A stretch of 64,000 bases of DNA from CBDIHH01 sp965279095 (GCA_965279095.1 CBDIHH010000003.1:558001-622000), one strand, 5' to 3'. Shown: positions 1 through 9,002, numbered from the stretch's first letter. A program made the numbers and translations. Notes: a model not told the origin generated them from the letters alone.

Positions 1-1059
1 GGTCTCGGCCACCATCAGGGCCACGGGTCGCCAGCCGACCTCGACCAGGCTCTTGAACGACGTTTTCATGCCCAGGGCGGCGATGGCGGTGACGAGGCAC
101 CAGCGGGACGCCACGGACGCCGCGTCCACGGCGAGGGGCGGCAGGAGGCCGAGGCTGCGGGCGATCACCAGGGCGGCGAAGCCGAACAGGAACAGCGGCA
201 CGGGCGCCGCCGCCGTCTTGCCGCCGCCAGAGCGGCTGCGCAGGAACAGGGAGATGGTCAGCACGACCGGCAGCAGCAGGCAGACCCGAAGCAGCTTCAC
301 ATAGGTGGCCACGTCCCCCGTCTGGGTGGAGACCGCATAGCCGGCGCCCACCACCTGGGCGACGTCGTGGATGGTGCCGCCCAGGAAGATGCCGGCCCGG
401 GTATGGTCCAGGCCGATCAGGGCCACCAGCATCGGGTAGAGGATCATGGCGATGGTCGACAGGGCGGTGACGGTCACCACGGTGACGATGGTGTCCCGCT
501 CGTCCTCGGCGGTCTTGGGCAGCACCGAGGCGATGGCCAGGGCGGCGGAGGCTCCGCAGATGCCCACCGCGCCGCCCGACAGTACGCCGAACGCCGGGCG
601 CAGCTTGAGGGCCTTGGCCGCCAGCAGGCCGAAACCGATGGTCGAGGCGACGCCGGCGAAGACGATGGCGATGGGCCCGATGCCGAGGCTCAGGATCTGC
701 TCGAAGGTGATGCGGGCGCCGAGCAGGGCGACCCCGATGCGCAACACCGCCTTGGACGAGAATTCGATGCCCGGGATGGCGCGGCCCTCCTCGTGCAGGA
801 AGTGGAAGGCCATGCCGATGAGCAGGGCGAACAGCATCACCGGGGCGGTGTAGTGCTGGGCCAGCAAGGTCGCGGCGAGACCGGCGGTGACGGCCGCCAG
901 CAGCCCAGGATAGATCAGCCGCAGGGCGGCGGCGCGGGACAGGGGCGCCTTGGGCGCCGACGGGGCGGTCGGCAGCCCCTCCATGCCTTCCATCGAGTGG
1001 TAGAGCTCGCGGGCGTCGTCGCTGTCCTTGGCGAGGTCCGAGCGGAAGGGCAGGTTCAT
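1..1059 (-). CDS. YeiH-family (UPF0324) putative sulfate/sulfite exporter, 3' end cut by window edge
   Basis: I read 353 codons in this frame without a stop, running off the left edge of the window. After a charged N-terminus of about 45 residues come regular hydrophobic segments and glycine-rich stretches (GVLSGGAVGICGASAALAIA, FLGGTIHDVAQVVGAGYAV) typical of the YeiH/UPF0324 family, annotated as putative sulfate exporters. The ATG overlaps the glucokinase stop by four bases (ATGA), so it is the fifth gene of the operon that starts near 6101. Next to a C-S bond-cleaving monooxygenase, the natural job would be removing sulfite or sulfate from the cytoplasm. That role is inference from context; transport by this family is poorly documented. 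Confidence 0.85.
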   Translation of the reverse strand, partial: MNLPFRSDLAKDSDDARELYHSMEGMEGLPTAPSAPKAPLSRAAALRLIYPGLLAAVTAGLAATLLAQHYTAPVMLFALLIGMAFHFLHEEGRAIPGIEFSSKAVLRIGVALLGARITFEQILSLGIGPIAIVFAGVASTIGFGLLAAKALKLRPAFGVLSGGAVGICGASAALAIASVLPKTAEDERDTIVTVVTVTALSTIAMILYPMLVALIGLDHTRAGIFLGGTIHDVAQVVGAGYAVSTQTGDVATYVKLLRVCLLLPVVLTISLFLRSRSGGGKTAAAPVPLFLFGFAALVIARSLGLLPPLAVDAASVASRWCLVTAIAALGMKTSFKSLVEVGWRPVALMVAET

Positions 1060-2054
1060 GTCAGGTCCCCTTGGGGCGCTGGGGGCGAGGGCTGGGCGAG
1101 GGCGGCGCCGATCAGCGCCGCATAGGGGTGGGTGATCACCTGGGTGGGTATGGCGGCCATGAACCCCGCGAACCGCCCCTTGGCTTCGAACCGCTGGCGG
1201 AACTCGCCCTCGCGCAGGGGGCCCAGCAGGCGGGGCGCGATACCGCCGGCCAGGAACACGCCCCCGCGCGCGCCCAGCGCCAGGGCGAGGTCGCCGGCCA
1301 CGGCGCCGTAGATGGCGCAGAACCGGTCCAGGGTCGCCGCGCAAAGAGCGTCGTCCCCGGCCAGGCCGCGGGCGACGATCTCGCTGGCCGGCCGCGGGTC
1401 GGCATCGGCGCCGTCGATACGGGCCAGGGCCCAGTGCAGGTCGCTCAGTCCCGGTCCGGACAGGATCCGTTCCACCGACACCCGGCCGAACCGGGCCGAC
1501 AGCAGCTGAAGGATGTGGGTCTCCACCGCGTCGGAGGGGGCGAAGGCGATGTGTCCGCCCTCGGTGGAGACGGGGATGTCGGCGCCGTCCCCCCGGGCGA
1601 GCGCCGCCACGCCAAACCCCGTGCCGGCCCCGAGCACCGCCAGGGTCAGGCCGGGCGATGCGGACGCCGACGGGCCGATCGCCGCCAGGTCCTCAGGGCC
1701 CAGAATCGGCGCAGCCAGGGCCAGGGCCGCGTAGTCGTTGAGGAGCCGGGCGTCGGCGAAACCCTGGGCGCGCAGATCGGACTCCGTCAAACGCCAGGGG
1801 CTGTTGGTGGACTGCACCGCGCCCTTGTCCACCGGCCCGGCGACAGCGATCCGGGCGACGACGGGGCGGGGCGTCGCGACCCGGCTGAAGTAATGGTTGA
1901 TGGCCTCGGCCGCCGTCGCGTAGTCGGCGCACAGCAGTGAGAGGGGTTCGATCAGGCGCGGGCGGACGCCGCCCCGCTCGGCGACGGCGAAGCGCGCGTT
2001 GGTGCCGCCGATATCGCCCACGAGGCAGGCGGCTCCGCGCCGAGGGGCGGTCAA
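1056..2054 (-). CDS. glk: glucokinase (ROK-independent, E. coli Glk type)
   Basis: The product is 332 residues and cytoplasmic, and phosphorylates glucose with ATP to glucose 6-phosphate. The N-terminus carries the phosphate-binding motif DIGGTNARFA. Further on are GAGTGFG, STEGGHIAFAP (glucose-binding glutamate region) and a GGIAPR turn, in Glk order. The start is TTG: no ATG or GTG lies in frame before the nucleotide-binding motif, and upstream is only the 37-base gap to the glucosidase gene. Its place after a sulfoquinovosidase, an SsuD-like monooxygenase and an aldo-keto reductase makes sense if the pathway ends in free glucose. The length is normal for the family. Confidence 0.93.
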   Translation of the reverse strand: MTAPRRGAACLVGDIGGTNARFAVAERGGVRPRLIEPLSLLCADYATAAEAINHYFSRVATPRPVVARIAVAGPVDKGAVQSTNSPWRLTESDLRAQGFADARLLNDYAALALAAPILGPEDLAAIGPSASASPGLTLAVLGAGTGFGVAALARGDGADIPVSTEGGHIAFAPSDAVETHILQLLSARFGRVSVERILSGPGLSDLHWALARIDGADADPRPASEIVARGLAGDDALCAATLDRFCAIYGAVAGDLALALGARGGVFLAGGIAPRLLGPLREGEFRQRFEAKGRFAGFMAAIPTQVITHPYAALIGAALAQPSPPAPQGDLT

Positions 2055-2091
2055 AGGAGCGCCATGACAGCGATGTCAGGGGGCGGGACGG

Positions 2092-4101
2092 TCATAGGGC
2101 GGCGATCGTTTCGAACAGGGGGCGCATGGGTGCGTCCTGGCGATAGAAGACCGGTGGAGAGCCGTGTGGCGCCGCCACCGTCACCGTCTGGCCGCCGCCA
2201 TGCGCCTGGCCGGTCCACAGGTGGACCCAGTCGGCGCCCTCGGGCAGGTAGACCGGCCACGCCTCGGCGTCGGCCTCGATCACGGGGGCGACCAGCAGGT
2301 CCGGGCCGTAGAGATAGGCGGTCTCCACCGCAGCGGCCTGATCATCCCCCTCGAAGTGCAGGAACAGCGGCCGCTGTAGGGGCAGGCCGGTGGCGACCGC
2401 CGCGTCGCACAGGCCCGCCACATAGGGGGCCAGGGCGGCGTGCACCTGGGTCATACGGGCGAAATGGGCCAGAACGATCGGGTCGCCGTCGAGCTGCAGG
2501 TTCTCGTCGGGCCGATTGCCCTCGTGGCTGCGCATCACCGGCGTGAAGGCCGCCAGTTCGCTCCAGCGCATCAAAAGGTCGGCGGTGCGGACATTGCCGA
2601 ACAGGCTGGTGTAGCCGCCCAGATCGCTGTGGTGGTAGGCGTTGCCCACCAGGCCCGACGACAGGGCGGCGCGGATGGCCGTGCCGATGCCGTCATGGCG
2701 GGAGAAGTCCACCGACTGGTCGCCCGCCCACAGCAGGGGGCAGTGGCGGCTGATCCCGGTCCAGCCCGCCCGCATGAAGAAGACGGCGTCGCCGGTCTTG
2801 CCCCTGGACGCCACGGCGCGGGCGTTGACCTCGGCCCACAGGGTCGGCCAGGCGTTGTGGGCGAGCATGCCGTCCATGCCGTTGGCCAGGCGGATGTCGG
2901 TGGGCAGGTATTCACCGAAATCCGCCATCCAGCCCGACAGGCCGAAGTCGAGCATTTCGCGACCGATGACCCGGTCGGCGAACCACTCGGCGGCAGCCGG
3001 GTTGGTGAAGTCCACGACGCCGCAGTCGAACTCGCCGAAATCGACGAGGTAGGGGGCGTCCGCGTCCAGACGCAGGGCCAGATGGCCGGCCGCCAGGGCC
3101 TCGGCGTACTGCGAGCCGTCCACGGCCAGATAGGGGTTCACATAGCCCATGAAGCGGATGCCGCGATCCTGCAGTTCGGCCACCGCCTGGCGCAGGCCCG
3201 GATAGCGCACGTCGCTGGCGGTCCAGTTCCAGAACAGGCGTTTGCCGAACGAGGTCACCCGCAGCCCGACCCAGTCCTCGCACCACAGGGCGCCGATGCG
3301 CGCGCCGGCGGCGATGATGGCGTCCATGCGGGCGAAGCTGTTGCGCCCGTCCTTGAGGCCGAGGATCGCCCCGGTGAAGGCCCAGTCCGGCAGGCGCGGG
3401 GGACGGCCGAAGCGGGTCGACAGGGCGCCCACGAGACCGATCAGGGTGTCCGCGGCGAACAGCTCGATGCGGGACGGAATCTCCCAGGCCTCGACCTCGT
3501 GGAAGGCCTCGTCGCGGAAGTCGAAGGCCGCCCAGGCGGTGGTGTCGATATGCAGGGCGTAGCGGCGCGACGACAGGTAGGTGGGCTGCGGATAGTTGGT
3601 GTTCCAATAGTCCCCGCCGGCCTTGGCGGTGCTGTCGGCCTGGAAGGTCAGCAGGGTGGACTTGTCGCGCCCCACGCCGGGTTCTGAGGTCCACAGGGGG
3701 AAGCGTCGGCCGCGCAGGTCCAGGTAGGACATCTGCTCGCCGCCGCCCCAGATCCGCTCGCCAGGCTCGGCCACGAGGCGCAGCCAGAAGCGGTTGAGGC
3801 CCGGGTCGGCCGCGGTCAGCGCCAGGGCGCCGTCGATGATCTCGAGGTGGAGGAGGGCGGGCTGGCCGGGGGCCGGAGCGAGGGCGACGCCATCGCCCGC
3901 CCGCTCGGCGCACCGCAGGGCGATGCGTTCGTCGAGGCGGTCGGAGATCTCGAAATTGCCTCGGTACATGGCCACGTCCGCCCGTCCGCGACCGACGAAC
4001 AGGGCGGGGGCCGAGGGACGGTGGCGTAGCACCAGCCGGTCGCCGAGGCTGAGGTCGAAGCCGCCGTCGGTCCATGCCACGGTGATGGATTGGCCTAACA
4101 T
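2092..4101 (-). CDS. GH31 sulfoquinovosidase (YihQ/SmoI type)
   Basis: The 669-residue retaining glycosidase is predicted to release sulfoquinovose (SQ) from SQ-glycerol or SQ-lipids. It follows YihQ along its length, for example LRGRRFPLWTSEPGVGRDK and WMADFGEYLPTD. The expected nucleophile is Asp394 in ADFGE and the acid/base is Asp461 in WAGDQ. The five positions that separate sulfoquinovosidases from ordinary GH31 alpha-glucosidases read Lys250, Glu275, Arg288, Trp291 and Tyr497: the K-E-R-W-Y version known from Agrobacterium rather than the Q-Q-R-W-Y of E. coli. No signal peptide is visible, so it should act in the cytoplasm. It starts 21 bases after the monooxygenase gene. An ordinary alpha-glucosidase is much less likely, given the sulfonate-binding residues. 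Confidence 0.9.
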   Translation of the reverse strand: MLGQSITVAWTDGGFDLSLGDRLVLRHRPSAPALFVGRGRADVAMYRGNFEISDRLDERIALRCAERAGDGVALAPAPGQPALLHLEIIDGALALTAADPGLNRFWLRLVAEPGERIWGGGEQMSYLDLRGRRFPLWTSEPGVGRDKSTLLTFQADSTAKAGGDYWNTNYPQPTYLSSRRYALHIDTTAWAAFDFRDEAFHEVEAWEIPSRIELFAADTLIGLVGALSTRFGRPPRLPDWAFTGAILGLKDGRNSFARMDAIIAAGARIGALWCEDWVGLRVTSFGKRLFWNWTASDVRYPGLRQAVAELQDRGIRFMGYVNPYLAVDGSQYAEALAAGHLALRLDADAPYLVDFGEFDCGVVDFTNPAAAEWFADRVIGREMLDFGLSGWMADFGEYLPTDIRLANGMDGMLAHNAWPTLWAEVNARAVASRGKTGDAVFFMRAGWTGISRHCPLLWAGDQSVDFSRHDGIGTAIRAALSSGLVGNAYHHSDLGGYTSLFGNVRTADLLMRWSELAAFTPVMRSHEGNRPDENLQLDGDPIVLAHFARMTQVHAALAPYVAGLCDAAVATGLPLQRPLFLHFEGDDQAAAVETAYLYGPDLLVAPVIEADAEAWPVYLPEGADWVHLWTGQAHGGGQTVTVAAPHGSPPVFYRQDAPMRPLFETIAAL

Positions 4102-4122
4102 GCCAGGGCCTCCGGTCGCGGC

Positions 4123-5196
4123 CTACGTGTCCCGCGTCAGGGGGCCGTGGTCCAGTCGGGGCAGGACGTGGCGGGCGAACAGGTCCGCCTCGGCCGCGTG
4201 GGGATAGCCCGACAGGATGAAGGCCTCGATGCCGAGGTCCCGGTAGGCGTTCAGCTTGGCCAGCACCTGATCGGGGTCGCCGACGATGGCGGCGCCGCAG
4301 CCCGAGCGCCCCCGGCCGATGCCGGTCCACAGGTTGGCCTCGGCATAGCCGTCGTCGGACGCGCCCTCGCGCAGGGCGGTCTGGGCGGCGACGCCGGCGG
4401 ACTGGGAATCCAGCGACCGGCCGCGGATCTGCGCGCCCTCGGCGGCGTCGAGCCTCGACAGCAGGCGGTCGGCGGCGGTGCGGGCCTCCGATTCGGTGTC
4501 GCGCACGATCACGTGGGCGCGATAGCCGTAGCGCAGGGTGCGGCCGTGGCGCGCGGCCCGGGCCTGCATGTCGGCGATGATCGCCTGCACGGCCTCCATC
4601 CGGTCGGGCCACATCAGGAAGACGTCGCAGTGGCGGGCGGCCGCCTCGCGGGCGTCCTCCGACAGGCCGCCGAAATACAGGGGCGGCGCCTTGCCGGACA
4701 CGGTGGTGATATTCGGGGGCGCCAGCTTGAGCTTCCAGAACTCGCCGTCGTGGTCCAGGGCCTCGCCGTTCAGCAGGATTTTGAGAATCGCCATGGCCTC
4801 GACGGTGCGGCGGTAGCGGGGGGCCGAGGCGAGGACCTCGCCGGGCATCTCCGAAGAGATGATGTTGACCGCCAGCCGGCCGCCCAGGAGGCGGTCGATG
4901 GTGGCGATCTGGCGGGCCAGCTGCGGCGGCCAGGTCTCGCCGATGCGCACGGCCATTAGCAGGGCCAGGCGCTTGAGCATCGGGGCGATGGCGGCGGCGA
5001 AGGCGGTGGTGTCGATGCCGAGCTGGTATCCCGACGGCAGCAGGATGTTGTCGAAGCCGCCGGTCTCGGCGCCCAGGACGATGTCGCGGCAATGCTCCCA
5101 GCTGGACTTCAGCTTGGGGTCGGGGACGCCCAGGAATTCATAGTCGTCGTCGCACAGGGCGGAAAACCAGCTGACCTCGCATTGGCCCTTGGTCAT
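4123..5196 (-). CDS. FMNH2-dependent sulfoquinovose monooxygenase (SsuD/SmoC-like)
   Basis: A 357-residue luciferase-like monooxygenase of the alkanesulfonate branch. It should use FMNH2 and O2 to cleave the C-S bond of SQ, giving 6-oxoglucose and sulfite. SsuD landmarks are visible: the RxH pair in GYRAHVIVRD, the arginine loop GIGRGRSGCGAAIVGD, the tryptophan in FLMWPD, and SGYPH with the active-site tyrosine. The SsuD cysteine region (GRSC) is replaced by GYQLG, which fits a different sulfonate substrate. The start codon overlaps the upstream reductase stop (ATGA). The SQ assignment rests on the adjacent sulfoquinovosidase and reductase; by sequence alone I would say alkanesulfonate monooxygenase family. 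It is not close to the four luciferase-like genes at 43-57 kb. Confidence 0.82.
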   Translation of the reverse strand: MTKGQCEVSWFSALCDDDYEFLGVPDPKLKSSWEHCRDIVLGAETGGFDNILLPSGYQLGIDTTAFAAAIAPMLKRLALLMAVRIGETWPPQLARQIATIDRLLGGRLAVNIISSEMPGEVLASAPRYRRTVEAMAILKILLNGEALDHDGEFWKLKLAPPNITTVSGKAPPLYFGGLSEDAREAAARHCDVFLMWPDRMEAVQAIIADMQARAARHGRTLRYGYRAHVIVRDTESEARTAADRLLSRLDAAEGAQIRGRSLDSQSAGVAAQTALREGASDDGYAEANLWTGIGRGRSGCGAAIVGDPDQVLAKLNAYRDLGIEAFILSGYPHAAEADLFARHVLPRLDHGPLTRDT

Positions 5197-6101
5197 GGCA
5201 GATTCGCTCCTATCGAGGCCTGCAGGACGGCGTACCAGTCGGCGCGGGTCCAGCGGGGCTTGTGGGCGTCGCTCAGCTCGGCGATCCGCGCGGGGGTCTG
5301 GGTCCCGACGATGGGGATCGGATGCGCCGGGTGGGTCATGATCCAGCTGTAGGCGGCCGCCGTCCGCGACACCCCGGCGTCCTGCGCCTTGGCGTCGAGC
5401 AGGGCGGCCACGGCGCGGCTGCGCTCGTCCGCCGGCTGGGCGATCCGTCCGCCGCCCAGGGGCGACCAGGCCATGAGGGCCCGGTCGTGGGTCATGGCCT
5501 CGTCGAACACCCCGTCGAAGAGGGGCTCGGTGCGCAGGGCGGAGAATTCCGGCTGCTGGCTGACCAGCGGCACGGTCAGGAAAGACGCCAGGGCCGTGGT
5601 CTGGGCGGCGGTGTGGTTGGAGACGCCGATGGCCGCGATCTTGCCGGCCCGCTGGGCGTCTTCCAGGGCGCGCGCCGCCTCTTGCGGGTGGGTGAGCAGG
5701 TCGGGGCGGTGGATCTGGTAGAGCTCGACCCGGTCGACGCCCATGCGCGACAGAGAGCTGTCGATGGCCGTGCGCAGGTAGGCGGGGCTGGAATCGTAGG
5801 GCACGCCCATGCGGATGCCGCCCTTGGTGGCCAGCACCATGGCGCTGCGCAGGCCGGGCGCCTCGGCGAACACCCGGCCGAGAAGGGCCTCGGCGGCGCC
5901 GAAGGGCTCCCCGTTGTCAGGGCCGTAGATGTCGGCGGTGTCGAACAGGGTGACCCCCGCGGCGAGGGCGGCCTCGACGCGGTCGCGGGCGGCGTTCACA
6001 TCGTCGCCGGCGAAGCGCCACATGCCCCACGCGAGGGAACTGACGACAATTCCACTCTGACCGAGGGGGCGGGACGGGGGTGCTGATTCAAGGTAAGACA
6101 C
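5193..6101 (-). CDS. aldo-keto reductase, probable 6-oxoglucose reductase (SmoB role)
   Basis: The product is 302 residues and NAD(P)H-dependent. The aldo-keto reductase tetrad is complete: Asp54 and Tyr59 (FDTADIYG), Lys93 (ATKGG) and His131 (YQIHRPD). It would reduce the 6-aldehyde left after desulfonation to glucose, feeding glucokinase two genes on. I start at GTG 6101, preceded by AGGA with five-base spacing; the frame stays open far upstream, but only antisense to the receptor gene. It is the first gene of the five-gene operon. A LacI-type operator covers its start codon. The AKR fold is certain; the substrate is inferred from the order AKR, monooxygenase, sulfoquinovosidase. Confidence 0.85.
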   Translation of the reverse strand: MSYLESAPPSRPLGQSGIVVSSLAWGMWRFAGDDVNAARDRVEAALAAGVTLFDTADIYGPDNGEPFGAAEALLGRVFAEAPGLRSAMVLATKGGIRMGVPYDSSPAYLRTAIDSSLSRMGVDRVELYQIHRPDLLTHPQEAARALEDAQRAGKIAAIGVSNHTAAQTTALASFLTVPLVSQQPEFSALRTEPLFDGVFDEAMTHDRALMAWSPLGGGRIAQPADERSRAVAALLDAKAQDAGVSRTAAAYSWIMTHPAHPIPIVGTQTPARIAELSDAHKPRWTRADWYAVLQASIGANLP

Positions 6102-6109
6102 CGTTGTCC
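6096..6109 (+). promoter_or_regulatory. LacI-type operator, SQ operon/receptor divergence
   Basis: AGACACCGTTGTCC matches the perfect palindrome AGACAACGTTGTCT at 10474-10487 at 12 of 14 positions, and the shared left half extends to TAAGACA. It covers the GTG of the reductase operon and lies in the region that diverges to the TonB receptor gene. The LacI regulator at 10518-11555 is the obvious candidate ligand-responsive repressor. Confidence 0.7.
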
Positions 6110-6154
6110 TATGGCATGGGTTTGCGGTAAGGGAAAGTGGCGGGGAATCTACTC

Positions 6155-6166
6155 GGTAGCGCTCCC
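6155..6166 (+). promoter_or_regulatory. possible second LacI-family half-conserved site before the receptor gene
   Basis: GGTAGCGCTCCC is an imperfect palindrome around AGCGCT, one mismatched pair short of GGTAGCGCTACC-like sites common for LacI-family proteins in this group. It sits 68 bases before the receptor start. It differs from the AACGTT-centred operator, so a different LacI protein, or chance, is possible. Confidence 0.3.
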
Positions 6167-6233
6167 TGCAAAAAAACATGGCGTCGCGCGTCCCAGGCGA
6201 GCGGCCGCGGCAAGACCAGGGAAGGGGACTGAA

Positions 6234-8993
6234 TTGAGGATTTGGCTCACGACGAGCGTCATCGCGCTCATGGCCGGGACGGCGCTGCCGGCCTTCGCCC
6301 AGGACAGGTCGACATCCGCGGCCGCCGATACGACCGGGGTCGAAGAGATCGTCGTCACCGCCCAGAAGCGGAGCGAGCGCCTGCAGAAGGTGCCGCTGGC
6401 GGTCTCGGTGGTGAGCGGCGACACCCTGGCGGCCCAGGCCAAGCCGGGCCTGGAGAGCGCTGTCACCCTGATCCCGGCTCTGAACTTCCAGAAGTCGGGC
6501 ACCACCCTCAACCAGTCCCTGTTCATGCGCGGCGTCGGCACGGCGAGCTTCTCCATCGCCGGTGAGCCGTCCGTGTCCACGGTGGTGGACGGGGTGGTCT
6601 ACAGCCGCGCCGGCGAAGCCTTCAGCGATCTCATCGACATCGCCCAGCTCGAAGTGCTGCGCGGCGCCCAGGGCACCCTGTTCGGCAAGAACGCTTCCGC
6701 CGGGGTGATCAACATCACGACCCGGCAGCCGACCGCGGAGTTCGGCGGCTATGTCGAGGCCAGCTACTTCAGCGAGAAGGAAACGCGGTTCCGTGGCGCG
6801 CTGAATGCGCCCCTCTCCGACACGGTGCTGACCCGGTTCACGGGCTTCTATGGCCAGTACGACGGCAACATCCGCAACATCGCGCCCAACGTGAACCGCA
6901 TGGTCAACGGCTATGAGCACTATGGCGCGCGGGCGCAGGTGCTGTGGACGCCGTCTGACGCCGTGCGCTTCAACGTCACGGCGGACTATCACCGCAATGA
7001 CGACGATTGCTGCGCCGAGTTGATCGGCACCGGGCCCTTGAACGCCCTCGGCCAGTCCATCGTCAGCCCGATCTTCGCCGCCCTGCCGACCCCGCTCGGC
7101 GACGAGACCCGGCAGATCAGCCAGAATCTGATCACCCACACCAAGGAAACGGGCTACGGCCTGTCAGTGCAGGGCGACTTCGAGGTCGGCTCCCATACGC
7201 TGACCACGATCACCGCCTACCGCAAATACGAAAACACGGAGATCCGCGACGGGGACTGGCTGGCTCAGGCCTATGTGGGCTTCAACCAACTTCACGATGT
7301 GGGGCCGCAGACCGGCGACACCTTCAGCCAGGAAATCCGGCTGAGCTCGCCGGTGGACCAGTTCATCTCCTATGTCATCGGCGGCTACTATTCGCGCGCC
7401 GAGTCCGAGCGGGTGTTCCGCCGCGATGACCTGGTCTGCAACGGCGCCTCGGTGCCCAACCCGCTGGTGGCCTGCGGCACGGCCCTCGCGCCGGCCAGCA
7501 CCTTCCCCACGGGGACGGCGACCTTCGGCTCGACCTTCCGCAACTTCTCCGCCTTCGGCCAGGCGACCATGAACGTCACCGACCGGTTCCGGCTGATCGG
7601 CGGCCTTCGCTATACGTCCGACGATCTGGAAGCCTTCCACTCGCGCAACACCACCCTCGCGGGGCCTGGCATCAACCCGAGCTTCCCGGTGACGGCGACC
7701 GGGACCGGCGCGCCGGCGGCGCGTTTCACCAACAGCACCGACAGCACCAACACCTCCGGCAAGGCGGCTATTCAGTACGACTTCGTGCCCGAGGTGACAG
7801 GCTACGCCAGTTACACCCGCGGCTACAAAGGCCCGGCGTTCAACATCTTCTACGGCCTGACCGCCACGGGCACGAACGTGATCGCGCCCGAAACGTCGGA
7901 CTCCTACGAAGTGGGTCTGAAGAATACGCTGTTCGGCGGCCGTCTGGTTCTGAACATCGACGGCTTCTACGCCAAATATGAAAACTTCCAGGCCAACAAC
8001 CCCGACATTGTCTCGGGCGTGGTGGTCACGCGTCTCACCAACGCCGGTTCCGTTTCAACCCGCGGCGCCGAGGCGGATCTGCTCTGGCGACCGGCCACCG
8101 ACCTCAGCATCAGTGGCGGGATCGCCTATACCGACGCGCATGTGGAGGAGTTCCTGCGGGCGCCCGGCGCGCCTGTAACGGCAGTCATCCCGTCGGGAAC
8201 GCCACTGCTGTTCGCCCCCAAGTGGAAGGGTTCCATCGGCGTTGACTACCGCTGGCGGACCGGGCGCTCCTACGATGTGTTCTTCGGAGCCCAGGGCAAC
8301 TATCAGAGCCGCCAGCTGGCCCAGTTCTCGCCCGATCCGGTGGTCCGCCAACTGACGACCATCAAAGGCTACGGCCTGGTCAACCTGTCCCTCGGGATCG
8401 GCGACGTGGACGACAAATATCGGCTGACCGTGCAGGTGCGGAACCTGCTGGACGAGAGCTATGCGGCGGCGATCCAGAGCGGCGGCCCGTCGGGATCCTA
8501 CCGCTACCAGATCCCCCGCGACGCCGATCGCTACTACGGCGTGACCCTGCGGGCCAACTTCGGCGGGGCCAAGCCGCCGCCCGAGCCGCCCCCGCCGCCG
8601 CCTCCGCCTCCGCCCCCGCCTCCGCCGCCCCCTCCGCCTCCGCCGCCGGTGGCCTATGAGGCGCGGGAATTCGTGGTCTACTTCCCCTTCGACCAGTCTG
8701 TCCTGACGCCCGAAGCCCAGCAGGTCATCGCCCAGGCGGCTGACTATGCGAAGACCGGCAACGCGACGCGGGTCGTGGTCGTTGGCCACGCCGACACCTC
8801 GGGCAGCGCGGCCTATAACGTGAAGCTGTCTGAGCGTCGGGCGAAAGCCACGGCCGACGCCCTGGTGGGCTCGGGCCTCGCCCAGACCGCTCTTGCGGTC
8901 GACTGGAAAGGCGAGGCCGAACCTGCGGTGGCCACCGGCGACGGGGTCAAGGAGCCGCTGAACCGCCGGGCGACGATCAACATCAACTTCTGA
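6234..8993 (+). CDS. TonB-dependent receptor fused to a C-terminal OmpA domain
   Basis: I start at TTG 6234, preceded by GGAAGGGG, because this gives a clean signal peptide ending at LPAFAQ. An upstream ATG (6111) would add 41 unconvincing residues. The 919-residue product has a plug domain beginning VEEIVVTAQKR, then a 22-strand type barrel. After the last barrel strands comes a run of 25 residues, all proline except one glutamate (8574-8648), then about 115 residues of OmpA-type peptidoglycan-binding domain (FPFDQSVLTPEAQ, VVGHADTSG, LSERRAKATADAL, NRRATININF). Receptor barrels normally end at the last strand with an aromatic residue, so the added domain is unusual. The gene diverges from the SQ operon with a shared operator, suggesting outer-membrane uptake of SQ glycosides. 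Confidence 0.92.
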   Translation: MRIWLTTSVIALMAGTALPAFAQDRSTSAAADTTGVEEIVVTAQKRSERLQKVPLAVSVVSGDTLAAQAKPGLESAVTLIPALNFQKSGTTLNQSLFMRGVGTASFSIAGEPSVSTVVDGVVYSRAGEAFSDLIDIAQLEVLRGAQGTLFGKNASAGVINITTRQPTAEFGGYVEASYFSEKETRFRGALNAPLSDTVLTRFTGFYGQYDGNIRNIAPNVNRMVNGYEHYGARAQVLWTPSDAVRFNVTADYHRNDDDCCAELIGTGPLNALGQSIVSPIFAALPTPLGDETRQISQNLITHTKETGYGLSVQGDFEVGSHTLTTITAYRKYENTEIRDGDWLAQAYVGFNQLHDVGPQTGDTFSQEIRLSSPVDQFISYVIGGYYSRAESERVFRRDDLVCNGASVPNPLVACGTALAPASTFPTGTATFGSTFRNFSAFGQATMNVTDRFRLIGGLRYTSDDLEAFHSRNTTLAGPGINPSFPVTATGTGAPAARFTNSTDSTNTSGKAAIQYDFVPEVTGYASYTRGYKGPAFNIFYGLTATGTNVIAPETSDSYEVGLKNTLFGGRLVLNIDGFYAKYENFQANNPDIVSGVVVTRLTNAGSVSTRGAEADLLWRPATDLSISGGIAYTDAHVEEFLRAPGAPVTAVIPSGTPLLFAPKWKGSIGVDYRWRTGRSYDVFFGAQGNYQSRQLAQFSPDPVVRQLTTIKGYGLVNLSLGIGDVDDKYRLTVQVRNLLDESYAAAIQSGGPSGSYRYQIPRDADRYYGVTLRANFGGAKPPPEPPPPPPPPPPPPPPPPPPPPPVAYEAREFVVYFPFDQSVLTPEAQQVIAQAADYAKTGNATRVVVVGHADTSGSAAYNVKLSERRAKATADALVGSGLAQTALAVDWKGEAEPAVATGDGVKEPLNRRATININF

Positions 8994-9002
8994 AGACCCT
9001 AG

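Noticed and set aside
6102..7139. N-terminal extension of the aldo-keto reductase frame
   Set aside because: The extra 345 residues are antisense to the receptor gene and have no homology-like features. GTG 6101 with AGGA upstream begins exactly where AKR sequence starts.
8574..8648. CCN tract considered as a tandem repeat or CRISPR-like element
   Set aside because: It is in frame, encodes proline and joins two recognisable domains. It has no spacer structure.
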